Under the pieces are notes generated by a model. It did no database searches. It was not told the origin of the DNA and worked only from the letters and a program-made list of their open reading frames with translations. The position numbers and the translations under genes are program-made. Below, one piece after another: positions 1 through 9,552 of a DNA stretch of 64,000 nt (positions within the stretch are counted from its first letter, which is position 1; each line of letters starts with the position of its first letter). This stretch comes from Phycisphaerae bacterium (GTDB taxonomy: Bacteria; Planctomycetota; Phycisphaerae; Sedimentisphaerales; Anaerobacaceae), in contig JADHXR010000009.1 of NCBI GenBank assembly GCA_016782865.1, positions 1 through 64,000 of the forward strand, in the 5' to 3' direction.

Positions 1-520
1 TTGCTCGAATTTGGGTGTTTTCTTTTGCCGCAGATGGATAGGATGGATACAGATATCAGTGACGTTGCCACTGATTTTGGGGCCATATACTGTGACATTG
101 CGCACTAATTGCTATTTTGATGTCTGACCCTGCGAAGCCCCTGCGAAGCCCGTCAAAGGAAAAGCCTGGATAGAAGTTCCCTACACTAAACTAACTTATA
201 CCATATCAGCCACCTCTACGTCAAGGAGAGTCACCGGATGACTCAGGTGCCAGGATATTGTTGTTTTGACCTGCAAGCTTCCCACACAATCTCTCAAAGC
301 AGCCCTCAGAGGCGTTTTGCGCTCGTGGAATCGACGATCTCTACTGGCACGGTATCACAGGCCATATTTCCGGAGATCGCGATCTGAATCGCCCAAAGTA
401 GCCCTCAGAGCAAAACAACCGGGGCCTATACCGAGTCAATCAGTACAGACCCCGAATTCATACTCATCCCACTGACTTTCCCGCGCAAGGGGGAAACGCG
501 GTAATCATCTGAACGTTATG
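1..520. other. Intergenic stretch, no gene recognised
   Basis: I see no convincing coding region here; the short open frames lack ribosome sites and recognisable protein patterns. Positions 106-130 match 38101-38125 with one mismatch, ending in gatgtctgaccc, so this is one copy of a dispersed intergenic repeat. A short duplicated string, ctgcgaagcc, follows at about 129-150. The stretch lies downstream of the LamG gene. Confidence 0.6.
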
Positions 521-3421
521 TTAAAACGGCTTGTCAAACGGCTTTGTCCTGCCCGCAAGCGACGCAACCTCGGCTGGCGACAAGGCGTAGTCGTAGATGT
601 GTACATCGTCGATTTGCCCGTTGAAGTACCTGTCATCGTGAGTGGCACGCCGGCCTATACTGACATCTGTATCACTGCCGAGATTGAAGACATCCGGGTC
701 CTGTACAAAGGGTGTGACATCTATACCGTCCACATAAAGTAAGACATCTTCAATCGGGCTGTTCTCTGCCGCCACTGCTGCCACATGGTGCCACTGGTTG
801 TCACGAAGATCAGGGCCGTGCGTGCCTCTGACATTGCCGGAACCGTGCTCAACGCGAATAACAGTATCAACACGAAAGCTTAATCTCTGAGTGCCGGCGT
901 TGGTGCCCCACGTTATAATCTCACCGTCCGCTCCTGTCTTGATCCAGGCGGCCACGGTAAAGGCCTGCGCACCGGAAATACCCTTGTAGCCGTCAATGTT
1001 GACGTAGTCGTTGATCCCATTGAAGCTAATTGCCTGCCCGGCCTTGCCGGCTACAAAGACAGGACTGCCCATGGCAGTGCCGTTGCGTGCGTTGCCGGAA
1101 CTGTCGTTGGTATTACCTTCAAACTCATAGTGTGCCTGCAACCCAACTGCGCCGAGGTCAACCGGCGTGATCAACTGACGATCGTAGGAATACAGCCTCA
1201 TGCCATCGAGCAACACCATTCCCCGGCCGCCAACCGTTCCAATGCGCTCAAGGCCAACGGCCAATTCAGTGACATTACTGAGATTCACGCCGGTCGAGGC
1301 CAGATCAATATACCACATCTGCCACCCCTTGAGCCTCATGTTCTCAACATCACCATCGTATGTTACCGCGGAGCCATTAATCTTCACATACATCTGCTGT
1401 AAAGCATTGTTTGGGTCGCCGTAGAAGCGCAGCGTCATAGCCTTAACACCGTGGCTGGCCCAATCCTGCCCGATGCCTAAATCGGCGACGTTCGTAGTGA
1501 CCTCGGAATAGGCGACCACGGTGTTGTCATAGAAGAACGGCACCGAACGTTGGCCGTCATAAAAAATAGAAGTCTCCATAGTGGGCTGGAACGGTTCATT
1601 ATAACCTACGGTCGATCCGTTTGCCGGATTCTCATACCCGTCCGCCCATGTCCCGTATACTAAGTTGCTGCCCTCTTCTCCGGCAGGGATGTCATTGTAG
1701 GACTCGAAATCGTCCACAACAAGGTATTCCTGTGTCGAGAAGTTCCAGATGTTACCTCGCCAGGTTGTTGGAATCTCAGCATCATTCACTTCATCAATCC
1801 GCCAGTAGTACGTGCCGGCTAAATCAAGGGAGGGAACATAGCTGGTCTCGGTCATAGTGGCAACAGGAACATTGCCGTCGATAACAGACTGTTCGTCGGT
1901 GCCAAGGTACACATCATGCTTAGCAGACTCTCTTCCCGCTCGGAAGCTGAGAATCGCATCCACGTCTATGTCTGTCGCCCCGGAATCAGGACTGGGCTCT
2001 CCTGCCAAGACAGGTACGTACAGGAAGCGAATCTCGCTAAGACCGCATTGGTTCACGATACCTCCCCAGTTGCTCTTTGCAGTAATCTTGACATATCTTG
2101 CCGCCACACCGCCAAGATCAACGGTGGTATTGGGGGCATAACCAGCCGAACCATGACCCCTGGCAAACTCGTGAGTAGTGCCTAATACGGTCCAGTTGGT
2201 GCCATCGACCGAATACTCAATAGTAGCTTCCCTGACGCTGAAACCTACAATAATCTCAACAGAATTATTATAGTTCCATACCAACATCTGATGCAATTTG
2301 TAGGGTCTTTCGAACTCATACTGGATCCAAGCCACGTTAGGATCTGCGATATTACTGAGCCACATAGACGCATTTTCTGAACAGTGCAGGTCATCGTCAT
2401 CCAATCCGGAACCGTTGACAGTATTTTCAGGCCCCTCATCGGCCTTGTTCGCACTGGACGCCGTGGCTGTAATATTCTCAATAGGATAAGCGATCGGCTC
2501 CACCGTGAAGCTCCAGATATTGCCTTTGAACAGAGTATAGTCGGGAGCAGCACCGACCTCATCAATACGCCAATAATAAGTCTGTCCAAAAGCCAACGTT
2601 TCGGGAACAGCATAGCTGTCGGCGTTCTGACGAGCCCTATAGACGTTCCCCGGCCCCATTGGCTCCAGGTTGGCGGCACTGTTAACATCGTCGAAACTCG
2701 TACCGAAGTACACATCGTGCCGGCTGGCAAGCTCTCCCGGGGTCCAGGTAAGGACGATGTTTCGTGGCACGGCTGTTGCCCCATCAAACGGGTAGGGTCC
2801 ACGGGCCTTTACCGGTTGTTGCCGAGAACTCTCCGGCGGACCCAGGTCCGTAGGGGCGTAATCGGGATTTGTGGTCAGCACTAGCTTGTCCACGCGCACC
2901 CCATCCTCACGGTACCAGATATTCAGGACGTGCAGGCCGGGCGTAGTAATATCGATCTGCGTCCGCTCCGGCATCTGATACCTGCTGTTGCGCCACCCCC
3001 AGGATCCGGGGACTGACATTTGGTTTGCCAGCGGAGCCGCCTCGCCATCCAGGCCGGCATGGCAGGTGTCATCGTTGCCGGAGTCGGCACTGCCACGTAC
3101 CCAGAGATAGTGTGTGCCGGTTTGGGTGAAGTTGATCTCGAAGTCCAGACGGCAACCATTATGCACGTAGTCGGCGCCGGCGCCGCTACTGCTGTTGGGC
3201 AAAGCCGCCATGGCCCCGGTGCCGCTGAAACCGGTCGGCATCGTGATGAATTGCCATTCGTGGCCATCCGGCGCCGTCATTTTGGAATTGAAGTTCTCGG
3301 CCTCCATCGACACGATTCCGTCCGGACCCGTGTCCTGCATGAAAAACTGCCCATAAGCTGTGCCTGTAACCAGACCCAGGACGAAGACAAAAGGCACTAA
3401 GCATATCAGTTTCTTAGACAT
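521..3421 (-). CDS. Secreted multidomain LamG / discoidin carbohydrate-binding protein
   Basis: A 966-residue exported protein without an obvious catalytic domain, probably a cell-surface glycan-binding protein. The chosen ATG at 3421 has a strong AAGGAGG 8 bases upstream and is followed by a signal peptide (MSKKLICLVPF..., cleavage near AYGQ); an open frame extends 20 codons further but adds no signal-like sequence. Approximate order: CBM6/35-like domain 25-185; Ig/Fn3-like repeat with HDVYFGT and YYWRIDEV 205-305; F5/8 type C (discoidin) domain 310-465; a second HDVYLGT/YYWRIDEV repeat 475-565; an all-beta module opening with VVDDFESYND 570-740; LamG/concanavalin-like domain about 765-955 (YEFEGNTNDSSGN... 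AISFNG). These repeats are typical of planctomycete secreted proteins. It stands alone and is divergent from the esterase gene. The domain calls come from motifs only. Confidence 0.85.
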   Translation of the reverse strand: MSKKLICLVPFVFVLGLVTGTAYGQFFMQDTGPDGIVSMEAENFNSKMTAPDGHEWQFITMPTGFSGTGAMAALPNSSSGAGADYVHNGCRLDFEINFTQTGTHYLWVRGSADSGNDDTCHAGLDGEAAPLANQMSVPGSWGWRNSRYQMPERTQIDITTPGLHVLNIWYREDGVRVDKLVLTTNPDYAPTDLGPPESSRQQPVKARGPYPFDGATAVPRNIVLTWTPGELASRHDVYFGTSFDDVNSAANLEPMGPGNVYRARQNADSYAVPETLAFGQTYYWRIDEVGAAPDYTLFKGNIWSFTVEPIAYPIENITATASSANKADEGPENTVNGSGLDDDDLHCSENASMWLSNIADPNVAWIQYEFERPYKLHQMLVWNYNNSVEIIVGFSVREATIEYSVDGTNWTVLGTTHEFARGHGSAGYAPNTTVDLGGVAARYVKITAKSNWGGIVNQCGLSEIRFLYVPVLAGEPSPDSGATDIDVDAILSFRAGRESAKHDVYLGTDEQSVIDGNVPVATMTETSYVPSLDLAGTYYWRIDEVNDAEIPTTWRGNIWNFSTQEYLVVDDFESYNDIPAGEEGSNLVYGTWADGYENPANGSTVGYNEPFQPTMETSIFYDGQRSVPFFYDNTVVAYSEVTTNVADLGIGQDWASHGVKAMTLRFYGDPNNALQQMYVKINGSAVTYDGDVENMRLKGWQMWYIDLASTGVNLSNVTELAVGLERIGTVGGRGMVLLDGMRLYSYDRQLITPVDLGAVGLQAHYEFEGNTNDSSGNARNGTAMGSPVFVAGKAGQAISFNGINDYVNIDGYKGISGAQAFTVAAWIKTGADGEIITWGTNAGTQRLSFRVDTVIRVEHGSGNVRGTHGPDLRDNQWHHVAAVAAENSPIEDVLLYVDGIDVTPFVQDPDVFNLGSDTDVSIGRRATHDDRYFNGQIDDVHIYDYALSPAEVASLAGRTKPFDKPF

Positions 3422-4124
3422 TGCCAATCCTCCTTCAAAAGAAATTGTAGCGGTTATGCTCTGGCGACCCACTAAAGCCACTTATATCTCGACAGAAACG
3501 AACAAGAGCTTGACTTTTCACTAAATTCGCTGCTTACCCAGGAGAATTTCTTATGACTTTCGGCCGCCTCCTTCCTTCAGAAGCCTAAAAAGCACACATG
3601 CCCCCCCGGCTATAACAAGCCTCTCTCCCTATTTTATCGCATACAACCCACCCTGAAGTCAAGAGAAAATTTAGCGACAAGAGCAAAAAAGTGTGTGAGA
3701 GTTTGTTCTCATGTTATGTGACTGCTCGTAAGGGGGCTTGTTGATTTTCTCTGCCTGTTCTTGCCTCTTCTTCTCGGCAATCGCGCGAAAGGCTCTGTCT
3801 TGGAGAGATGTGCAATGAGCGGAGTCTTGAAAAGCAGTTTCCCATGGGTTCTTATTGTAGTGAAATGGCTAATTTGGTATAGGATAGTTCGTACGCTCTG
3901 TTCTTTGATGACAACTACTTTGACCTGATGCCTGGCAGAAGAGAAGAGCGTAAGCATGCTCGGGAAACATCGTCGAGGCCGTGTATCGGCGAGGGGCCCG
4001 GTATTTGTCCCATGTCACCTACGTTCGGTGGCAGCGGTAGCGATTCGGGTGCCGCTTCCTATTGTGTAACTGTTGACGAGAGAAAATGGGCCGTCCGTTT
4101 CCGGCCACTCTGGAGGTAACACAA
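3422..4124. other. Divergent intergenic region between LamG and esterase genes
   Basis: About 700 bases between two divergently transcribed genes, so promoters for both should lie here. An AT-rich stretch around 3560-3720 is the most likely promoter zone for the leftward gene, but I cannot name -35/-10 boxes with confidence. The open frames here show no protein-like features. Confidence 0.45.
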
Positions 4125-5699
4125 ATGCGTTTGATTCACTCCATTAAGGCCGCGGCGCTCTGTCTGCTCGTGGCGTGCAATCTGTCCGTGGTCACAGCCG
4201 AGGTTACCCTGCCAGCCATCGTGGGCGACCACATGGTTCTGCAGCACGGCCGGCCGGTGGCGATCTGGGGTTGGGCCGATCCGGGTGAAACCGTGTCGGT
4301 CACGATCGCCGGGAAGTCAGCTTCGGCGGCAGCTGGCAGCGACCGGCGCTGGCAAGTCACGCTCGGCAAACTCGACCCCTGCGCCGAACCGACTGAGATG
4401 CGTATTCAAGGATCCTCCGGTTCGCAGCGCATCGTGAAAGACGTTTTGGTCGGAGAGGTGTGGTTCTGCACCGGTCCGTCGAACATCTTCTGGCCGGTCA
4501 GTCGCTGTGATAATGCGAAGGAGGAGGTGGCGGCGGCCGATTATCCCACGATAAGGTTTTTCACGGCCAAGCGCAAAGCAGCCGACACACCGCAGATCGA
4601 TTGCGCCGGCGACTGGTTCGCGTGCAGCCCTGGTACCGTGGGCGCGGTCTCGGGGGTGGGTTATTTCTTCAGCCGGAAACTACGCCACGATTTGGACATG
4701 CCCATCGGAATGCTCCAGAGTTTCTGGGGCGGATCGCGGATCGAGGCATGGACCAGTATCGAGGCACTCGAAGCGCAGCCGGAGTTGAAGCCGATCCTCG
4801 ATTGGTGGGCGGCGAGCTTCGCCCAATTCGATCCCGACAAGGCCCAAGTAGAATACGACAAAGAGCTTGATCGCTGGAAGCAAGCGGTCGCCAAAGCCAA
4901 AGCCGAAGGGTTAAAACAGCCGAGCAAACCGAAGCCCCCGAAGGCCCCCCGTGAATCCGTGCATCGGCCTGCCTGCCTTTACAATGGGATGGTCGCGCCC
5001 CTGATCCCTTACGGCATCCGCGGCGTGATCTCATACCAAGGTTTGGGAAATCTCTTCTGGGCCCAATATACTCAACCGTTGCTGAGAACAATGATCAGCG
5101 ACTGGCGGTCGCGATGGGGCCAGGGCCCATTTCCATTTGGGATGGTGCAGCCAGCTCCGTTTCCCTGCGACAGTTGGGCAAAGTCAAGCCCGGACGCCTA
5201 CGCCCTTCAGCGGGAGGCCCAACTGCTGTTACTCGATACGGTTCCGGCCACCGGCGTGGCCCCGACTACGGACATCGGGGACCTCAAGGTTCTCCACTTC
5301 ACCAACAAGCAGGAAGTCGGTCGCCGCATGGCCCTTTGGGCCTTGGCTACCGTTTACGGCCGTGACGTGCCGTACTCCGGTCCGATTTACCGATCAATGA
5401 CAATCGAGGGCAACAAGATTCGTATCCGCTTCACTCACACCGGCACGGGCCTTACCACCAGCGATGGCCGAGCGCCTTCCCATTTCAAGATTGCCGGGCG
5501 CGACAAGAACTTCCAACCGGCTACCGCCACCATCGACGGTGACACCGTCCTGGTTTCCAGCGAGCGAGTACCCAAACCGGTCGCAGTCCGCTTCGCCTTC
5601 AATGAAGTGGACATCCCCAACCTGATCAACCGGGAAGGCTTTCCGGCGTCCCTGTTCCGAACCGACGTGCCGCTCCCGCCCGGCAAACCGGAGCAGTGA
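4125..5699 (+). CDS. Sialate O-acetylesterase-like SGNH hydrolase
   Basis: A 524-residue secreted carbohydrate esterase of the SIAE/SASA family, expected to remove O-acetyl groups from sugars. The ATG at 4125 follows GGAGG by 8 bases and starts a signal peptide (MRLIHSIKAAALCLL...TAE). The family pattern is clear: LPAIVGDHMVLQ at the start, VLVGEVWFCTGPSN (block with the expected nucleophile Ser; the usual form is GQSN), YQGLGN (usually YQGE-N), DWRSRWGQGPFPF and DIGDLKVLHFTNKQEVGRR. The position two residues before the expected catalytic His, usually Asp (DIHP), reads VLHF here, and the YQGE Glu is Leu, so activity may be altered. A Lys/Pro-rich insertion (about residues 250-285) separates the two halves of the SGNH core. 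Its neighbours handle sugars, which suits a role in polysaccharide deacetylation. Confidence 0.85.
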   Translation: MRLIHSIKAAALCLLVACNLSVVTAEVTLPAIVGDHMVLQHGRPVAIWGWADPGETVSVTIAGKSASAAAGSDRRWQVTLGKLDPCAEPTEMRIQGSSGSQRIVKDVLVGEVWFCTGPSNIFWPVSRCDNAKEEVAAADYPTIRFFTAKRKAADTPQIDCAGDWFACSPGTVGAVSGVGYFFSRKLRHDLDMPIGMLQSFWGGSRIEAWTSIEALEAQPELKPILDWWAASFAQFDPDKAQVEYDKELDRWKQAVAKAKAEGLKQPSKPKPPKAPRESVHRPACLYNGMVAPLIPYGIRGVISYQGLGNLFWAQYTQPLLRTMISDWRSRWGQGPFPFGMVQPAPFPCDSWAKSSPDAYALQREAQLLLLDTVPATGVAPTTDIGDLKVLHFTNKQEVGRRMALWALATVYGRDVPYSGPIYRSMTIEGNKIRIRFTHTGTGLTTSDGRAPSHFKIAGRDKNFQPATATIDGDTVLVSSERVPKPVAVRFAFNEVDIPNLINREGFPASLFRTDVPLPPGKPEQ

Positions 5700-5767
5700 G
5701 AGTCGATCTGCCGCGAACGAGTTTGAATGCCGGCCCTTTCTTGTTATGGCGGGCGGTCCTTTTGTGC

Positions 5768-7114
5768 TTATACAAGCTTGTCTCGGTTCTCGTATATTTT
5801 GAAGATGGCATCAGCTATGTCATCCATATCTTTCTTGGTCCCGAGAAGAAGCCTCTGGCTGAATCCGGCCGCTTCTGTGCAGAGTCGGTCGTTGTCGGGG
5901 CAGTGATTCTGTTCCCGGCACCTGTTCAGTCTCTCCTTTGAATACATCTGGCGAAAGTTCCTGGAGTTCAGGGTCTGTTCAAAGAAGGGGTCTCTGTTCA
6001 ATGGGCCATAACCGTCTCCACAAGGTATCCCCTCGGCTCTCAGTGCGGCCAGGAATTTTGCGCGCGGCAGACCGTTGAAGTACTCCGCTTTATATCTGAA
6101 CGGATAAAGATGATACGCCGCTCTGGTTACTCCTTCATACAGTCTGTGGGGAACAATACCGGGGATGTCCTTGATTTTCGATGTCAAATACTCGGCGTTG
6201 CGGCCACGTGTTTTCGTCTGTTCTTCGAGACGCTTCATCTGGGCCAGCAGCATGGCCGCCTGAAATTCGGTCATTCTGCATTTGGTGCCCAGGCGGACAT
6301 ATCCGCCAAGTGTCAACGCTTTCTCCCCGTAAGGCCTTCCAAAGTTGTGGTATGAGTGACATCTGTTCATTACTTCGTCGTCATTTCCGATGACTGCGCC
6401 GCCTTCGCCGCAGGTCAGATGCTTGGAGTTTTGAAAGCTGAAGCAGCCCAGGTCTCCCAGCGTGCCGCACTTCTTACCTCTCCACTCCGCCAGCCATGCC
6501 TGGCACGCATCTTCCACAACCATCAGATTGTGCTTCCTGGCAATGGCGTTGATTTTGTCCATGTTCGCCGGCAGCCCATAGATGTGGACGGGCAGGATGG
6601 CCTTTGTGTTCTCTGTGATTTTCTCCTCCATCTTGTCCGGGTTTACCTGAAACGTCTCTGGGTCCGTATCGACCATGATCGGCAATGCACCGGAGAGCAT
6701 GATCACAGCTATCGATGCGACGAATGTGTAGGGGCCGACAAGAACCTCATCTCCCACCCCGATGTCGAGTACGGCCAGGGAGGTCAGCAGGGCAGTCGTG
6801 CCGTGTGTGGTGGCAAGGCAGCGTTTCGCACCCATCAACTCGGCATATTTGGCCTCAAATTCCGCAACGACCTTGGCTCTCGACCATACTCCGCTGCGCA
6901 GCACGGACAGGACCCGTTCTTCATCTGCATTTTTGTCCCATATCGGCCAGCTCTGAAAAGTGTTAGTCCTGAGAGGCTTGCCACCGAGGACCGCGAGCTT
7001 ACCGGCTCTCTTGCTCACATTTCCGTAGGCGGGAATACTTGAAGCGACCGCGGAAAGAGGGCCTGCTGAGGCTGCTACCATGAATTGTCGTCTTGTTAAA
7101 TCATTCTTACCCAT
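5768..7114 (-). CDS. Tat-signal DegT/DnrJ/EryC1/StrS-family aminotransferase-like protein
   Basis: A 448-residue PLP-fold protein of the sugar aminotransferase family. The N-terminus carries a Tat motif (LTRRQFMVAAS, residues 6-16) and a hydrophobic stretch ending SIPAYG, so it appears to be exported folded, which is unusual for a family normally found in the cytoplasm. The core is well conserved: ATTHGTTALLTSL near 101-113, a VLVGPYTFVAS stretch, VVEDACQA near 199-206, and SFQNSKHLTCGEGG with the expected PLP-binding Lys at 231. AAAGGG lies about 9 bases before the ATG. Planctomycetes carry many Tat-tagged members of such families, and their substrates are mostly unknown. It points the same way as the ceramidase-like gene, 191 bases away. 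Confidence 0.85.
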   Translation of the reverse strand: MGKNDLTRRQFMVAASAGPLSAVASSIPAYGNVSKRAGKLAVLGGKPLRTNTFQSWPIWDKNADEERVLSVLRSGVWSRAKVVAEFEAKYAELMGAKRCLATTHGTTALLTSLAVLDIGVGDEVLVGPYTFVASIAVIMLSGALPIMVDTDPETFQVNPDKMEEKITENTKAILPVHIYGLPANMDKINAIARKHNLMVVEDACQAWLAEWRGKKCGTLGDLGCFSFQNSKHLTCGEGGAVIGNDDEVMNRCHSYHNFGRPYGEKALTLGGYVRLGTKCRMTEFQAAMLLAQMKRLEEQTKTRGRNAEYLTSKIKDIPGIVPHRLYEGVTRAAYHLYPFRYKAEYFNGLPRAKFLAALRAEGIPCGDGYGPLNRDPFFEQTLNSRNFRQMYSKERLNRCREQNHCPDNDRLCTEAAGFSQRLLLGTKKDMDDIADAIFKIYENRDKLV

Positions 7115-7305
7115 TTTTCAAACCCTTTCAATTGGTGTTCTTTTTAAACATGATATAATTTCCTCCAGTCCTGTGGCACGATTCCTGCGGGGCCGGCAGT
7201 ACTGTACTGGGCGCTGCTCTTGTTTTATCTCGATGATAATTGTCTCTGTTGTTTCGGCCGTGCCGAATCCGGGTAAATACCATTTGCGCTGGGTTTCAGC
7301 CGCTG

Positions 7306-8742
7306 CTAAGGTCGAACTCTGTCGACCAATTCGTGCACCTTATCGACGATTAGCTTCTCGACAGAAGGCGCGAACGGTCCCGGCAGAGTAGTGTTTCGCA
7401 TTGCGCCTCCGCCTTCGTAGCCGCCTTCCCGCAAGACACGAAGCGACGGTATGTAACCGAGGACATCATTACAGTAACCGGCCACCCATACCGGCGGGCC
7501 CGCAAGTTCGGCCTTCAGACGCAGCGAGTAGTCAACCACCACTTCGCCGGCCAGCGCCACCATGGTCAAATCGTCGCCGAACTGGACGACTTGAACCAGA
7601 TATGGATAAGTTGTGCATATTTTTCCCGTTTGCTCTAGCTCCTTCAGAAGTTGTTCGGCATGTCTGCGGTCATACTTATCAACGGACTTGGCTTGCTCTG
7701 CGAGCTGCTCGCGTGTCGGTGGCTCGGCGAACTCCAGGGTGACCGTTTCTAGGACCGATCGAATCGGTGCGCGGACGGGCGTTGCTCTCACGGCCAGCGC
7801 GCTCTCAACTCCATTGGCTAGGGCGCGGCCGTGCTCCATGCAATACTCAAGGCTGCGCGATCCTCGTCGCGGGTACGGATTCTGGTCAGCGCCGCAACCG
7901 GCTATGAACATCGCTGTTGTTCCGGGGTGTTCTTGCTCAAGGTATAACTGGGCAAAGCCGGCATAGTCGCCGCAGAACCTGTAAAAGTTGAGTGTGGTAT
8001 TGTGACATGCGTAACCGAACACAACAGCCTGCAACTTGCCTTCCGGACCGTCGACCCGCAAGACGGGGACATCATGATCGACAGGGCCGTCAGGATTGGG
8101 GCTGTTACGAAAGCCTCCTTCGGTTTTCAAACGCCTGTTCATGGCGAAGCCTGCACGAGCATGAGTATATCCGAGCTTTGCCGGGGCCAGGTTATCTATC
8201 GCCCGGCCAACCAGTTCCAGCAGTTGTTCTTGCAGATGTTCCAGGTATTTGTTAGCCTGCCGAATTTCCTCCGAGCTCAGGCCCCACCAGAAAGAGACCC
8301 TCTGTGCTCTCAGCTCCGGACCGTAATGCGTGTGGGAGGCGCTCAACAGCAGGCCCTGGGGCGGGAGCTTGTAGCGTCGATTAACTTCCTTTTCGAGCCA
8401 GTCGCGTAACGGGCGGGGAATGCTAATCAAATCGACCGTGACTATTACCAGTCTGGCCCCCCGGTTATCTTCCAGGGCCAGCGCCTTGGCGTGCAGGTCA
8501 TGGACCTTTCCGTCCGATGGCTTGGTTCTTGCCGCATAGCCGGCCATCCACATCGACTGCTCCGGCGTGATAACATCTGAGGCAACACCGGCTTTGAGGC
8601 TTGTCTGCTGATCATTTGCCCATGCACGATCGGCCGCCGGCAGATTCAGGGCAGTCAAACAGGACACGGCAGCCAGACACAGCAGCATCCAATATGACTT
8701 CGTCGGTTTCCGCCGCAGAACGTCGATCGTCTGTCGGTTCAT
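7306..8742 (-). CDS. Neutral/alkaline non-lysosomal ceramidase-like secreted hydrolase
   Basis: A 478-residue protein matching the N-terminal catalytic domain of neutral ceramidases, widespread in planctomycetes as secreted proteins of unknown substrate. GGAG sits 8 bases before the ATG, and a long signal or anchor segment (YWMLLCLAAVSCLTALNLPAA) follows a basic start. Family marks are GVASDVITPEQSMWMAGYAAR, the metal-site motif SASHTHYGPE, GYACHNTTL and GDYAGFAQLYLEQ followed by FIAGCGADQNPYPRRG. It lacks the C-terminal domain of full ceramidases (usually about 650-750 residues). A true lipid amidase role is not certain; similar short proteins are often annotated only by domain. It lies upstream of the DegT-like gene on the same strand and could share its transcript. 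Confidence 0.8.
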   Translation of the reverse strand: MNRQTIDVLRRKPTKSYWMLLCLAAVSCLTALNLPAADRAWANDQQTSLKAGVASDVITPEQSMWMAGYAARTKPSDGKVHDLHAKALALEDNRGARLVIVTVDLISIPRPLRDWLEKEVNRRYKLPPQGLLLSASHTHYGPELRAQRVSFWWGLSSEEIRQANKYLEHLQEQLLELVGRAIDNLAPAKLGYTHARAGFAMNRRLKTEGGFRNSPNPDGPVDHDVPVLRVDGPEGKLQAVVFGYACHNTTLNFYRFCGDYAGFAQLYLEQEHPGTTAMFIAGCGADQNPYPRRGSRSLEYCMEHGRALANGVESALAVRATPVRAPIRSVLETVTLEFAEPPTREQLAEQAKSVDKYDRRHAEQLLKELEQTGKICTTYPYLVQVVQFGDDLTMVALAGEVVVDYSLRLKAELAGPPVWVAGYCNDVLGYIPSLRVLREGGYEGGGAMRNTTLPGPFAPSVEKLIVDKVHELVDRVRP

Positions 8743-9169
8743 GTTAGTGCTCCTATTTATAATAAGAATTTTGCAAAAGTTCAGTTATAATTTAGATAAA
8801 GGGTAATCATGGACAAAGAACAGCTTTCACTGACAAAAGGGATAGTGAGCCTCCTGTATATATACTAGGGGTACATAGGGGGGTCAACGCTTAAGATAGA
8901 GTTAAGCGACTTCTTTAAGCCAATCGTGACTAAGTGCTAAAATACTCATGATTCCAATTCATTAAAAGGACATTGCAGCGATCGTTTCCATTCATAGTTA
9001 CATGGCAAACCGCCTCTTCATCGGCTATACGCAATGCTTGGGCTATGACAGCAACTACAAAACAATCAGGGGCATCAGACAAGCATTATCTTATAACTGG
9101 AGGGCTAGCCCCTCATGTCCTCGGCCCCTCATGTCCTCCCCTCATGTCCCCCCAATTTAATCTGTGCTT
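8743..9169. other. Intergenic region holding repeat copy A
   Basis: No gene seen. The first ~150 bases are AT-rich and hold the likely promoter of the ceramidase-like gene. The rest is the ~230-base repeat listed separately, followed by short iterations of cccctcatgtcc (9111-9150). Confidence 0.5.
8891..9120 (-). repeat. Repeat copy A: degenerate REP-associated transposase head
   Basis: First of three near-identical direct copies (also 9925-10142 and 12383-12605). On the minus strand the copies read close to LRIADEEAVCHVTMNG.DRCNV, which resembles the conserved start of REP-associated tyrosine transposases (LRIEYEGAVYHVTSRGN...). Nothing of the catalytic part follows. All copies end in the same cccctcatgtcc string. 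The copies bracket gene groups of the island. Confidence 0.75.
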
Positions 9170-9409
9170 CTACTCAAACAGATATTTAAATCCATTCCAG
9201 ATTCTACGCAAACGATTCTTAAATTTGAATTGGCAATTATTACAAAACACCAACATATTGGGCATACCAAGATCTCTTTTTGCCATTTCGATATGTTCGG
9301 ATAGTACTGAGTCAATAAGCACTCCACAATCCATGCAGTTGAGTCTTGTATTATGACGTGATGTTACTTTATTTGATTTCTGTCTTCTCTTTTTTGCCTT
9401 TTTTGTCAT
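9170..9409 (-). CDS. Small zinc-ribbon-like hypothetical protein
   Basis: A 79-residue very basic protein with two CxxC pairs (LNCMDCG and VFCNNCQ) about 27 residues apart, the layout of a zinc ribbon. The N-terminus is rich in Lys/Arg (KKAKKRRQKSNK) and the C-terminus is basic and aromatic. TGGGGA lies shortly before the ATG. It sits between repeat copies A and B on the same strand as the rest of the island. Nucleic-acid binding is plausible from the composition, but I do not recognise the family. Confidence 0.5.
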   Translation of the reverse strand: MTKKAKKRRQKSNKVTSRHNTRLNCMDCGVLIDSVLSEHIEMAKRDLGMPNMLVFCNNCQFKFKNRLRRIWNGFKYLFE

Positions 9410-9552
9410 AATCCCCAGTCATCTTGATAGGGTTTGTTTGTTTTTGTATCGCATAACGCGAAACTCACCGGACGGAAAAAGCGGTAGCTTTATCCGGTCT
9501 GAGTGACATGTTAGGAAAAATGTTACGAATTACGGCACTTTTAGGGCTCCTT

